A DNA stretch of 64,000 bases, taken from assembly GCF_029168945.1 (NCBI RefSeq), contig NC_083603.1, positions 16,926,001-16,990,000 of the forward strand, given 5' to 3'. Under the pieces are notes generated by a model. That model saw nothing but the letters and a program-made list of their open reading frames with translations. It made no database searches and was not told the origin of the DNA. Both the position numbers and the translations under genes were made by a program. This document shows positions 49,218 through 60,818 of this stretch, piece by piece (within the stretch, counting starts at the first letter, position 1; the number at the start of each line of letters is the position of its first letter). Origin of the DNA: Cannabis sativa. Lineage: Eukaryota > Streptophyta > Magnoliopsida > Rosales > Cannabaceae.

Positions 49218-49365
49218 GTGCGGGGCTGGCTGGGCGCACGGACAAGCTGGCTAGCTGGCTGGCTGGGCGCGCAAGTAGGCTGGCTAGCAAGCTGGCTGGC
49301 TGGGCGCGGGCAAGCTGGCTGGCTGGTTGATTGGGCGCACGGGCAGGCTGGCTGTCCACGGGCGC
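49218..49365. repeat. GC-rich minisatellite in the promoter region
   Basis: About four degenerate units built from ggctggctgggcgcacgg and aagctggctggct. It is very GC-rich against an AT-rich background and lies between the two promoter copies. Frames open through it are artefacts of the repeat. Confidence 0.8.
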
Positions 49366-49704
49366 GAGCCGTGGCTTGCGGGGTTCTTGGATGTGGATGC
49401 ATCCAAGAGATGCATGACGCAATTTGACTAAAGGATACTTACAAGCAACGAACACAGGTGCCGCTTTTTGTCCTTTTCTGTTTGTACGGAATATCCAGTC
49501 ATTTATCTACCTATTTGTTATTTATGGAAATACTTTACTTTTTCTATTTTTGGTGGTCAATAGTTATCATTGCAAAGTATAGGATCACGTACAGCCATCA
49601 CGGCTACTTGTAACCAATAATTAATTGTATCGTTATCCAATATGATATTGCAAAGGAGATATTGATATATTGTGATACACTACGGCTACCTTTTATCATT
49701 ACTC

Positions 49705-49710
49705 TATAAA
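49705..49710 (+). promoter_or_regulatory. TATA box of NodGS copy 2
   Basis: CTCTATAAATC lies about 100 bp upstream of the ATG at 49806, which would place transcription start near 49735-49740, in a purine-rich leader (gaaagagaaagagg). Confidence 0.65.
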
Positions 49711-49805
49711 TCTGTAGCTGTGGATGTAGAAAGAGAAAGAGGCTAGGGCGCCATTTTGTAAAACAATTTTCTCGGGAGAGAGAAAGAGAGAAGAGAAAAA
49801 TAGAT

Positions 49806-52800
49806 ATGGATTTGTCAGAGTTGAAGAAGGCAGTGGAAGCAGTGGAGGTGGTAGATGGTCACGCACACAATATTGTGTCTCTTGATTCTTCATTCCCTTT
49901 CCTCGGTGGCTTCTCTGAAGCTCGCGGCGATGCTTTGACTCATGCTCTTCATTCTCTCTCCGTCAAGGTACCACTCACTCACTACTCTTTTGTTTTTCTA
50001 CACATATGAAATCTCAACTCAATTCATATTTCTTATTACTATTGACTTTTACTTTAATTTAGGCTAAGCTTTCTTCAATCGATGAAATAACGCTGCGTGA
50101 TTTGTTCTGCATTTTCTTCATTCTTGATGGAAATAATATGATTTTTTCAAAGAAAGAAAAAGATTGATTTGTCCTTTTTTGATTAATTTTGAAAGAAACT
50201 GCCGAGTAAACACGAGAGTTTTGTCAGTGTGAGTAGTCGACTGTTACAGAGATTGTCCACAACTACCAATATTAATGCATTTAATTTACACACACAAGAC
50301 TTGTGCTTCATAAAAATGTTAATTTCGGATAATGCAGTTATTATGATATTAATTAAAACAACGTACGTAAGATTTTTTTTTTGTATAATTTATGAACCAA
50401 CACTAATTTAATATATAAAAAAGTTAAAATATTTGAATTTCCTTTTCTTTTTGTCCTAAATTAGTGGTCGAAATTCTTAAAGATAGATTCATCAATTTTT
50501 GTTGTTATTTTTATGTATTTTAAAATGAAAATAATTTAACAACCTAAATGATACGAATTGAAAAGGTTGAACTTTGAAGACCTATTTAGACACAAAATTT
50601 TAGAAAATGATGTCAGTTTTGCAATTTCAACACTGGATTTGAAGATGAATTACGTACTCAGAGACTCAACTACTTGAGCTAGCATCACATTTATGAAGTT
50701 GAAAAAGAGTTTTGTTTTAAAAGAATTGCCTTGAGGGCTTAACCAGCCTATGTTGTTTGCTAGTTCAGTCTCAATTGGTTAGGATTCGTTCTGTATCTCT
50801 TGAAAATCTTAATTCAAAAGAAATTTTGCATAGCAGCTTTGTTGTGACATAATAATGTGAGGATTTTCTTGAACTTACTTGTTATTATGAGACAGAGAAA
50901 TTTGAAGGATATAGCTGAACTTTATGGATGTGAAAACTCATTGCGTGGGATCGAAGAATTTCGCAGAGTTAATGGGTTGGAGGCCATAAGCTCAACATGT
51001 TTTAAGGCTGCGAAAATCTCTGCCATACTCATTGATGATGGAGTAAATTTTGACAAAGAACATGACATAGAATGGCACAAAGCCTTTTCACCATTTGTTG
51101 GCAGAATCTTGAGAATTGAACGTCTTGCTGAGACAATATTAGATGAAGTAAGATACTTTGAACGTTTATCATGCTGTTCACTCTCATAATATCACTGTTC
51201 CGTTTATTTGTAATGCATTTCTTTTTTCTGGGTTGTGTAGGAATTGCCTGGGGGAACATCTTGGACATTGGATAAGTTCACTGAGATATTTGTTGGAAAG
51301 CTAAAATCATATCCTTGGCTTTTGTGTTCACCTTGTCTAATTAGATAACAGAAGAAGTTAATTTTGCTTGTGATTTCCTTAGCTAATTTATTATTACAGT
51401 TGCTGGTGAGATTTTTGGCTTGAAAACCATAGCTGCATACCGCAGTGGCCTAGAAATCAACCCGAATGTTTCAAAAATAGATGCTGAGGAAGGTCTCACT
51501 GAGACTTTAGTAGGTGAGTACAGTATAGCAGGTGGATTAAGATTTCTCAATGATCATCTCTTCTGTGTTAACACAGTCCTTTGTTTCCAGCTAGTAAACC
51601 TATTCGCATAGAAAATAAAAACTTCATCGACTTTATATTCACACAAAGTTTGGAGGTTGCTGAACAGTTTGACTTGCCAATGCAGATACACACAGGGTAT
51701 GATTTTTAACACTACTTGTTTGGAGGTATGAGAAAAGAATTCAAAACATGGAATCAAGATTGCTATTTGGAAATAAAAATGAAATTTTTAATGTCATCAT
51801 GGTGAAATAACTTACAACATATGATAAAGTTTAGTCTCGCTAGTGCATCTCAAATATGTTATTGAGAGAAATGAGTTTGCTATGGTTGGTTCGCTATTGA
51901 GAATCACCAATAATTTTCAAAGTTTCCAAGTTACTATCTCTTTATCCTATGCTAACTATAACTAAGAGCATCAGGCACTTTAAAGATGTTCTTATTTTAA
52001 CTCTGCTTTTGTTTATTTATTGATAAATTGTACATTTCACCTGTAACTAGTTTTGGGGACAAAGATCTGGATATGCGGCTCTCCAATCCCCTTCATCTCC
52101 GGGATGTCCTCGAGGACAAGAGATTCTCTAAGTGCCGTATAGTTTTATTACATGCATCCTATCCATTTTCTAAGGAAGCCTCATATTTAGCTTCTGTTTA
52201 TTCTCAGGTTAAACATTTTCTCCTGTAAATAACATCTTTTACTGAATTTTGAAATAAAATGTTTCATTGAGAATACTTGCCTTCATAATTTTCAGGTGTA
52301 TCTAGACTTTGGTTTGGCTCTCCCTAAGCTTAGCGTCCATGGGATGATATCTTCAATCAAAGAACTCTTGGAGCTTGCTCCAATAAATAAGGTATTAACA
52401 TTTTGGTGTGAACTGTTAATAAGAAACTGAGAAATGTGCAGTAGGATATTCAAAATAAGCTTGTCTGAATTTTTCATGAAAGTGAATCCTTTGAAATCAT
52501 TCAAGGTTTTTATTCATTGAACTACTTGAATAATTTGAGTACCAATTGCATTCTGTTTGAGCCACTTTACATTTGTACAATGTTTTCTTTTCTCCCAATT
52601 TGCTTGAGGATCAAAACTAGCTTAATTTAATGACATAAATAAATTTTCAGGTAATGTTCAGCACTGATGGCTACGCATTTCCTGAAACATATTACTTAGG
52701 TGTGTTAAATTTGACAGTTATTTTACTTTATTATTTATGGTATAATTATTTAAGCTTGTATGGACTGTCATTTTCATAATGTGACTTGTCGTTTAGGTGC

Positions 52801-55800
52801 TCAAAAATCACGTGAAGTCATCTTTTCTGTCCTGCGTGATGCTTGTATTGATGGAGATCTTGATATTCATGAGGCTGTTCAAGCTGCTAAAGACATCTTT
52901 GCTGAAAATTCCATTCGGTTTTACAAACTTAAGTTACCTGTGAAATCTTTTGGGTCAGCAAACACTATATCTGCTGCACCTACAAATACTAATGTTGCAC
53001 TAAGTGGCATCAGATTAGTTCGTATTCTCTGGGTTGATGCTTCAGGACAACAACGTTGCCGTGTGAGTTAATCGTATTTTGTAATTTTTTTCTCTGTTTT
53101 ATAGTCTGCCATTTAGATAAATATTCTCTTCATAATATTAGAATCTTGTCTCTACATTTTTTCTAGTTATGTCCAAGCTCTCACCAACATCATGCCAGTG
53201 AACAGAAAAAAATTATGTCTTCTGAAGTAGCAATTTTGCCATTACTGTATTAGGTTGTGCCTTCAGCACGCTTTCAGGATACAGTTCAGAGGAATGGTGT
53301 TGGTTTGGCTTTTGCTGCAATGGGAATGCCTTCATTTACTGATGGTACCGTGGAAGAGTCTAAATTGACCGCAACGGGTGAGATGAGATTGGTGCCTGAT
53401 TTATCAACAAGAAAGATAATTCCCTGGTACAAAATTTCTTTCTGAAAGATTTGGCTGGTTTTTTGGATTTCAAAACTTTCCTATCTGTCCTGTATATGTT
53501 CAAATGTACTTAACAGTACTAAATAAGTTAATTTGGTTGACACAAACAGAATACTATATATTTTTAGATATTATTAAATGAGTAAGGTCTTATATGATTA
53601 GATATTATTGCTTGCCGTTGAAACTTGATTAGATGTACAACAAAATGGAATGGAAATCATATGATGGCATGTGAAAATTTTTATTTTGATGTTTCAATTA
53701 CTGCAACCAACATGCTGTTTCAGGAGATGGCTCATTTTATGGAGAAGTTACTTAGTACTTTTTAATTCACATGCCACAGTAATTTATGGTTTCAGTTCAG
53801 AATTAATTGTTTCTTGACTACTTCTGCTAGCATTTTCTTACTTAAAAGACAATTTAAGTACCTTGAATTCACAATGCAAAATTATGCTGTCCTCTGTACA
53901 ATTCTCATGTGAATTTGTTCAAATCAATTTTGCATTCTTCTTATGTGCCAAGTGCCAACATCTTTTCTAACAGGGAAACTCGAGAAGAAATGGTTTTAGC
54001 TGACATGTGTCTCAAACCTGGTGAACCATGGGAATATTGCCCAAGAGAAGCCTTGCGACGGGTTTCAAAAATTCTAAAAGAAGAATTTAACTTTGTATGT
54101 CTTATAGTCTAGCTTAGATACGAAAGCACTTAGATTTCTTGTTTTATTTTTTAATATCTTGAATGGAATATATCTAGGTAATGAATGCAGGATTTGAGAA
54201 TGAGTTTTTTTTGTTGAAGAGTGTACTGAGGTGTGAGATTCAACCTTTTCTTGATCATATCATGGCAAATGCTTTAAAGGAATTTCTTGAAATTGTTAAT
54301 GTGTCTGCTAATGAACCTTGCTAGGGAAGGGAAAGAAGAATGGGTGCCATTTGATTTTACTCCATACTCCTCAACATCATCATATGATGCTGCTTCTCCT
54401 ATATTCCAAGAGATTGTGGCTGCTCTCGATTCCTTGAATATTCCAGTGGAACAGGTGCATATGTTATGATTCTTTATTTCCTCCATGCCTTCATTTACTA
54501 AGGCTATGGTTAAAGCTTTACCAACATGTTTCTTTATCTCATTTGGTATTTCCCTTTTTGTAGGTACATGCAGAATCTGGGAAGGGCCAATTTGAGGTGG
54601 TTCTGGGCTATGGACCTTGTACCCTTTCTGCTGATAACCTAATTTTTGCACGTGAAACTATCAGGGCCATTGCAAGGAAACATGGATTATTGGCAACTTT
54701 TGTGCCGAAGTACGTTTTGTCTTGCAATCTTACAAACTGTTGATATATGTATAGCAACATGTAGGACTGTAAAGCAACTCAAAGAAATCTGTTCAACTTT
54801 AAGTGTTTCATTGATTCTAGCAGTGCAACTCATTCTAATTGCTTTAGGTGTGGAAATTTTTTTCCCCTGAAAATAAGTTGGACTTTTAGTAACAGGTCGG
54901 TTGTCTCTTGTTCCAGGTATTCAATGGAAGACATTGGTTCTGGGGCCCATGTGCATGTCAGTTTGTTTCGGGATGGAAAAAATGTTTTCATGGGATCATC
55001 TCAGTACGGAATGTCCAAAGCTGGAGAGGAATTCATGGCTGGTGTTCTATACCATCTCCCTCGAATTTTAGCATTCATCGCACCAATTCCAAACAGGTTC
55101 TAGAATTAATTTCCATAACTTTGTATGAATGCAAATGCAAGTGTTTCGTTCCACTATTAATATTTGAACAAGTTTGACATGTAGCTATGATCGGTTACAA
55201 CCCCATACGTGGAGTGGACCATACCAATGCTGGGGAAGAGAGAACAAGGAAGTTGCAGTGAGAGCTGCATCTCCACCTGGATTTCCAGATGGTTTGGTGA
55301 GTAACTTTGAGATTAGATCGTTTGATGGGTGTGCAAATCCACACATAGGCTTGGCTGCAATACTTGCTGCTGGCATTGATGGGCTTCGGAAACATCTAAG
55401 CCTCCCGAAACCTGTTGGTAAGCTCAATTCCCACTTGTTCTTAATTTATTAAGTCCTCATAATTACATGTTTATAACTAGATTCCTCATCTTAACGATCT
55501 CTGTACATAAAACAGATACCGATACTTCTACGTTTGGACAAGAACTTAAAAGATTGCCAGAATCACTTTCAGAATCTTTAGCAGCTCTAAATGAAGACAA
55601 TTTCATGGGAGATCTAATTGGTGAAAAGCTTCTTGTTGCCATTAAAGCAATTCGCAAGGTATGTCACATTACAATATCAAATTATTCTAGATGTCATATG
55701 AAAAACATACTTTCTTATCAACCAACCGTCTTAGATTATATTAATGCCATAACTACGAATCTTCACCTCCTTTCATGGTGGTTATGTTCAAAAGCACACT

Positions 55801-56045
55801 TTAGATTATATCAAAAATCAAACATTATTTTCAATTTGACTTCACATTTTTTTGAGGTTACAATCCAACGAGTATGGATTAAGTAACAAGAACAAGTAAA
55901 GAATGAGAATAAAGAACAATAAGTGTTCTACATCTGAATTGGAACTGAGACTAGCTAGCTTTGACTTGTTTTTCATTAACAGGCTGAGATTGACTTCTAC
56001 TCAAATCATAAGGATGCATACAAGCAGTTGATATATCGCTATTGA
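49806..56045 (+). CDS. NodGS: NodGS/FluG-type glutamine synthetase, copy 2 (complete)
   Basis: 18 exons: 49806-49967, 50896-51147, 51241-51308, 51398-51513, 51591-51696, 52051-52207, 52296-52391, 52651-52699, 52797-53062, 53254-53426, 53974-54094, 54178-54230, 54325-54454, 54564-54709, 54917-55096, 55185-55417, 55516-55658, 55983-56045. They total 2514 bases (837 residues), the usual family length. Residues 1 to about 380 are an amidohydrolase domain: DGHAHN holds H19 and H21, followed by QIHTGFGDKD, LLHASYPFS and FSTDGYAFPETY. Residues from about 410 are a glutamine-synthetase domain (NAGFENEF, ESGKGQFEV, GSGAHVHVSL, WSGPYQCWGREN, ANPHIGLAAILAAG). NodGS is linked to nodulation-like and flagellin responses in other plants; its reaction is not settled. 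This is the likely functional copy. Confidence 0.95.
51309..51397 (+). other. U12-type AT-AC intron (intron 3) of NodGS copy 2
   Basis: 89 bp, beginning ATATCCTTGG and ending TTATTAC, with TTTCCTTAGC (branch-like, one mismatch to the usual core) placing an A 16 bases before the 3' end. Phase-2 splicing gives the conserved in-frame junction. It is identical in layout to copy 1. The other 16 introns are GT-AG. Confidence 0.85.
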
Positions 56046-56286
56046 GCAGAACTACCTTCTTTCCTTGTTTACCATCGTTCACTCTAATTTATTACATTTA
56101 TTGGTGAAAACAGCCTGAATTAGCGACCGCTTATTCATAATAATAACAAAGAATTTTTCTGGTTTTTAAAATAGAGGTAGAGAGATAAAAACTCCACCCT
56201 CTAAAAACAACCCATCACTTTTTCCATTTAATGAACTTGATGTTCTTTCAAAAAAAAAAAAAACAACCCAAATCAATTAGAACCAT

Positions 56287-56483
56287 AAGGCCTCGTTTGG
56301 AACGTCGTATTAATATATAATACTATAGTAAATTTTAATTTATACTAAAATATAAAAATACAATACAATTTAATATCTCATATAGTTTTACATAAAAATA
56401 TTGCATAAAATACAATTTAATATAATATTATACAATACAATACAATACAATACGATGTAATATGGCGTACTAAACAAACACAA
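56287..56483. mobile_element. Tourist-like MITE downstream of copy 2
   Basis: The counterpart of 10205-10393, with the same ends. It differs mainly by a few extra tacaa units near 56430-56450. Confidence 0.5.
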
Positions 56484-56623
56484 GATGGAAAATAATAAAT
56501 AATTGATTTTTATTTCATTTAATATGTATATAATATTTTTTATTTTCCGAATAATGTGAATTTATTTTAATTAATTTTTATTTTTTAAAATTATTTTTTA
56601 AAAAAGAATTATTAGTTTGGCCT

Positions 56624-57079
56624 TGTTGAGAATCATGGGGTTCCATCTCAAAACCAATTGGCAATGAGTGGAGTAGCCCATGTTCCTATATATGGCTCAA
56701 TACTTTTATATTTAGTTCATGTGGGACAATGTTCTCCAATATCCCCCTTCAAGATGGTGGCTATTTTTGCTCACCAATTTTGAATCACCTTATCATAAGT
56801 AGTGCCATTTGCTCACTTATTTTTTTTGTTTTGCGGCTGGGAGTTCTATTTGCTCGCTTATTCTTGATCGCGGCTGGGAGTACCATTTTGCTCGCTTGCA
56901 GCTGGCTAACTCTTTGATAGGTGTGGATCGAAAACCCGCTAGGGATATGGCTCTGATACTATGTTGAGAATCATGGGGTTCCATCTCAAAACCAATTGGC
57001 AATGAGTGGAGTAGCCCATGTTCTTATATATGGCTCAATACTTTTACATTTAGTTCATGTGGGACAATGTTCTCCAATA
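56624..57079 (-). mobile_element. TRIM downstream of copy 2
   Basis: The counterpart of 10532-10987, with terminal repeats 56624-56741 and 56962-57079 and the same ggcct flanks. The primer-site complement reads gctctgatacta here, one base changed from copy 1. Confidence 0.9.
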
Positions 57080-58173
57080 GGCCTATACTATATTTACATG
57101 TGGTACTTTATTGATCAACTAACAGAATATTAAATTGGGTGTTAAGTTTAAAATTTCGAGGATATCAATAGGAACTACAATGACGACATCAACTTTATAT
57201 GATCGGGATATAAAAAGAATACACTATGAAAAAGTTTGATTCATAATCTCACACATGTTTCTTCTACATAATCTCACACCTGTTTTTTTTTTTTTTGTTC
57301 ATTCATAATGTTTGATTCATAATATATTTTTTCTATTAAAAAAAAAAAAAAAAAAGCACTCTTCCTATATTCTGCAAGTTAAAAAAAATCTTCACACATA
57401 TATATTAAAATATTACTTTGTGAATTTATGTTATAATAAAATATTAAAAATAAAAAAATTAAGGAGAAAAAAAATAGTTTTGGAGAGATTTTAGAGTGTC
57501 GTGTCACATTTTCATTCCTCTCCTTTATATATACATATTGATGATTATTATGTGTTTTTTTTAAAAAAAAATAATAATAATTAATTTATGAAAGATATAT
57601 TTATGGAAAAATTATTAAAATCATAGTAAAATATTAATTTGTAAATTTATGTTATAATAAAATTTTAAAAATGAGAGAATTAAGGAGGAAAAAAAATAGC
57701 TTTAGAAAGATTTTAGAATGTCATGTCACCGCTTCATTCCTCTCCTTTATATATTTTATGTTTTCTTTTATATATTTATATATTGATATTAATATTGATG
57801 ATTATAATTGTATCTTAATTTTTTTTTAAATAAGTCAAAAACATACATATTAAAGTTATTATTTTTATATTATTATTATATTTTTTACTAAAAAAAAACC
57901 AAAAACGTTAAGGTATATATATTGATTGATATTTTATGTATGTATATAAATAAAATTTAGGATTAATTATGTTTGATTTAAGTTTTAATATTTTTTTAGA
58001 ATTTAGATTTTATTTTCAAACTTTTTTTTGAAATATTTTATATTCTTATAAAAAAAATTATTAAAATAATAGTAAAATATCAATTTATAGATTTATGCTT
58101 TATTATAGAAAAATTATTGAAATAATAGTAAAATATCAATTTGTAGATTTATGTTTTAATAAAATATTAAAAT
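57080..58173. other. Duplicated AT-rich flank of copy 2
   Basis: Collinear with about 10988-13007 of copy 1 except that it lacks the 916-bp transposon. It holds the reiterated AT-rich units (about 57405-57530, 57600-57760, 58045-58173). Homology ends at 58173. No gene. Confidence 0.8.
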
Positions 58174-58274
58174 TGAGGAAGGAGATGTGGGTCAACTTGC
58201 TGAATGTAACTTTGCCGGCCAATCCTTGGCTCATTACAGGGGATTTCAATGCTCCTTTTGATTTGGAAGATAGG
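58174..58274 (+). pseudogene. LINE endonuclease fragment
   Basis: About 33 codons reading MWVNLLNVTLPANPWLITGD and continuing FNAPFDLEDR. PWLITGDFNA matches the GDFN motif of the LINE apurinic-type endonuclease (exonuclease-endonuclease-phosphatase fold). It is wedged between the end of the duplicated unit and an LTR, cut at both sides. Confidence 0.65.
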
Positions 58275-59544
58275 TGTTGCTAAATTTATAATTACTACGC
58301 AAGTATACGCAATCAAGTAGTACACTCACACAGGTGAGGTCGAACCACAGGGAATTGGACTAATTACTACTAAATTATACTATTGATTCTATCTGGTAAA
58401 AGAATATTTTTTATGAATTAAGTAAAACAATTCAGGAAATTAAAACTAACAAAAGGGAGATTAATCAAGATAAGAAAGTAGGGAGACGAATCTTGTTGTT
58501 AAGTTACCAATGTTAATGTTTAAATGTTATCCTTCTCTTGAAGTGAATGACAGATTATGAATTAACCTAGCTCTTTTCAGATCTTCTAGGTTCTAAATCT
58601 CATGCTCTCTAATTAATCTCTTAATTAAACTAACATGAAATCAGCATTAAGCAATAATCTAAATGTCACAAAGGCTATGTAAATACTTTCGTTTCACATC
58701 AAAACCTAGACTATCCAATTTTAGCATTCTCAATTCTCACTTTTCAGATTTCGAATTAAGATCATAAAAACATGTAAAAGGTGATCAATCTTGCACATGG
58801 AAATTAAACACAAATATGAATAGTATTCACAATCAAGATGGAGGAATGGCAATTAATCATTAACTAGGAAAAACTTAAACAACATTCATCATTCTCCCTA
58901 AATAGGAGTTTAGTTCAAAACATCCATAATCAAATCCATAATTAACATTGAAATAGAAAAGAACATAGAAAAATTAAAGAGAAGAGAAAGAACTAGTTGA
59001 AGCAATTGATTCGGGTCGCCACAAGCCGCTCTTCTAGCCTCCTTCTTTGTTTCTAGGGTTCTAATTCTGAATAATCCCTAATTTTCACGAACTCTCACTA
59101 TTTAAACCAAGTCTCAACTTAAAAATTCGTGAAATTACGAAACTACCCAAAAATCCCGTCACTGGGGTCCCCGTCGCGACTGGCAAAGCTCCCGTCGCGA
59201 CGGGATTAAACTTTGAAACTTCAAGATCCTCTCTGCCAGTTCCCGTCGCGACTGGCATGTTCCCCGTCGCGACGGGAGTAAACTTTGACTCCTTGAAAAT
59301 CTCTCTGCCAGTTCCCGTCGCGACTGGAAAATTCCCCGTCGCAACTGGAACAGGCAGCGACACCAATCTTGGATTTTCTTCTCGATTCTTTCACCACGCG
59401 TCCTCAATTCTTGTACATACTTTCTTTAAACACACAAGGACCTGAAACAAAAGAATCAAGCGTAAAATAGCCCTAAAACTAGAAACAAAGAGTGAAAACT
59501 AACCGAAAATATAACCCGAAACTTAGACTAATTTTGGCCTAACA
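58275..59544 (-). repeat. Left (3') LTR of the Athila-like element
   Basis: TG...CA, 1270 bp. It contains a GC-rich tandem block at about 59155-59360. Confidence 0.88.
59155..59360. repeat. CpG-rich tandem block with GTCGCGAC palindromes
   Basis: A unit of about 72 bp (ctctgccagttcccgtcgcg onwards) repeats about three times. The 8-base palindrome GTCGCGAC occurs at 59173, 59194, 59245, 59266 and 59317, with a one-base variant at 59338. It is unusual in this AT-rich LTR. Confidence 0.85.
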
Positions 59545-59556
59545 AATTCTCCCAAA

Positions 59557-60780
59557 CTAGATTCTTACTCGCCCTCGAGTAAGATAAAAAAGTAAATACT
59601 ACTAACTACTAATCTACTAACTACGCTATAAGATAATCACAACACTACTGCTCATGTGCTGTTCTCTTCCATTGCTCAAACTAGAATTTCAATTCCGCCA
59701 ACTCTAACATTTAATTTATATGCTCAGTTTATCACATACTGCACAAACACAAGATGACTTCACAATCAAAACAATGTTATAATGGTTTTACTCTTTCCAA
59801 CCATTCCACTACCCAATAACTCATATGCTTGCATGCTTACCTCTCTCCACTAATGTTGACAACATCCTTTCAGAATCAATAGGGCTTTTTGAGGTTTATA
59901 AAGTATGGCTTAGATATTTGGAAAATGAAAAACAATTTTGGCTAAAGATATCATAAGCACAAAAAATAACCCACAAGCTTCTTCTAATTTCAAATTTTCC
60001 AAAATGTTCCCACAACTAACCAAGATTGAGACTTTTTTTCTTTTCCCAACATCACTGAATTTTATATTTTTCTTGAATCATGTTTTTTTTTTTCAATTTT
60101 TTTTCAGTGATATTGATCTTACCAAATATCTGTTTTTTTCTCAATCTTGCAAGTTTCTTTTTTTTTTTCTATCTGCTCTCACACCATGTATTTTGCTCCC
60201 CCAAACTAATTGTATAGCTTATGATGTCATTGATAAAATAGTGAGGACAAAATTAACAGTGTGGATACATGTATTTCGGTTCAACAGGTGAAGAACAAAA
60301 CAAGTTTAGGCTCAAGAGGGTTAACTAAGGATAATCATTTCATGGTAGGCTTGAAAGGCTCAAACTATCCAACAAATGCCTAAATCATATTCCTATTGAA
60401 TGTTGTCAAGGATTTCGCCTCAAAAGAATAAGACATGCAAGTTCTAAGCTATCCTGTCAATCTTACCACAAACCATAGTAAAATAATTATAACATATTTC
60501 ACAGATCGTCAAATTGCATTCTTACCCATGTTTCTAAGCATCCAAACTAATCCAAAGAGTTAAGAGAATTAAGCACACAGTTATTTTGCAATTTTAGAGC
60601 ACATTACATTAAACAGCAGCACACAGTTATCTTTTATCTTATTGCCATTCCTAACTAAAACAGAAAACTAAAGCAGAAAATTAAAAATGCAGAAAATAAA
60701 ATTTTTAAATCCCTCCCCCTAAACTAAAGATTCACATTGTCCCCAATGTGTTATTATACTCAAGGTGAGAAGGACTTACC
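59557..60780 (-). other. Non-coding 3' region of the Athila-like element
   Basis: AT-rich sequence where RT, RNase H and integrase would be expected in an autonomous element. No pol motif is seen in either strand. The open frames here are short and low-complexity. Confidence 0.65.
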
Positions 60781-60818
60781 TGAACCCCCATCAGAAGGGG
60801 TTTGGCCTCAATACTGCT

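Larger units (their letters stand above)
49035..49735 (+). promoter_or_regulatory. Duplicated promoter segment of NodGS copy 2
   Basis: About 49035-49172 and 49572-49730 are similar. Both have ttgcaaa-ctataggatcac, a tgtaaccaataattaat CCAAT-box stretch, a gatatattg block and aatctgtagctgt. They are separated by a GC-rich minisatellite and about 200 bp of other sequence. Only the second segment leads directly to the TATA box and ATG. Confidence 0.65.

Noticed and set aside
49115..49455. Open frames of 79-95 codons on both strands over the GC-rich block upstream of copy 2.
   Set aside because: They arise from the minisatellite; the peptides are simple A/S/Q/P or G/W/L repeats and there is no start context or homology.
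55297..55302. GTGAGT, a strong splice donor, inside NodGS exon 16 (also 9216-9221 in copy 1).
   Set aside because: The reading frame through it (GLVSNFEIRS) is conserved glutamine-synthetase sequence and the true donor is downstream at 55418, so it is coding.
58095..58283. A single 62-codon frame running from the AT-rich flank into the LINE fragment and the LTR.
   Set aside because: It spans three unrelated pieces; only the middle part (58174-58274) resembles a protein.
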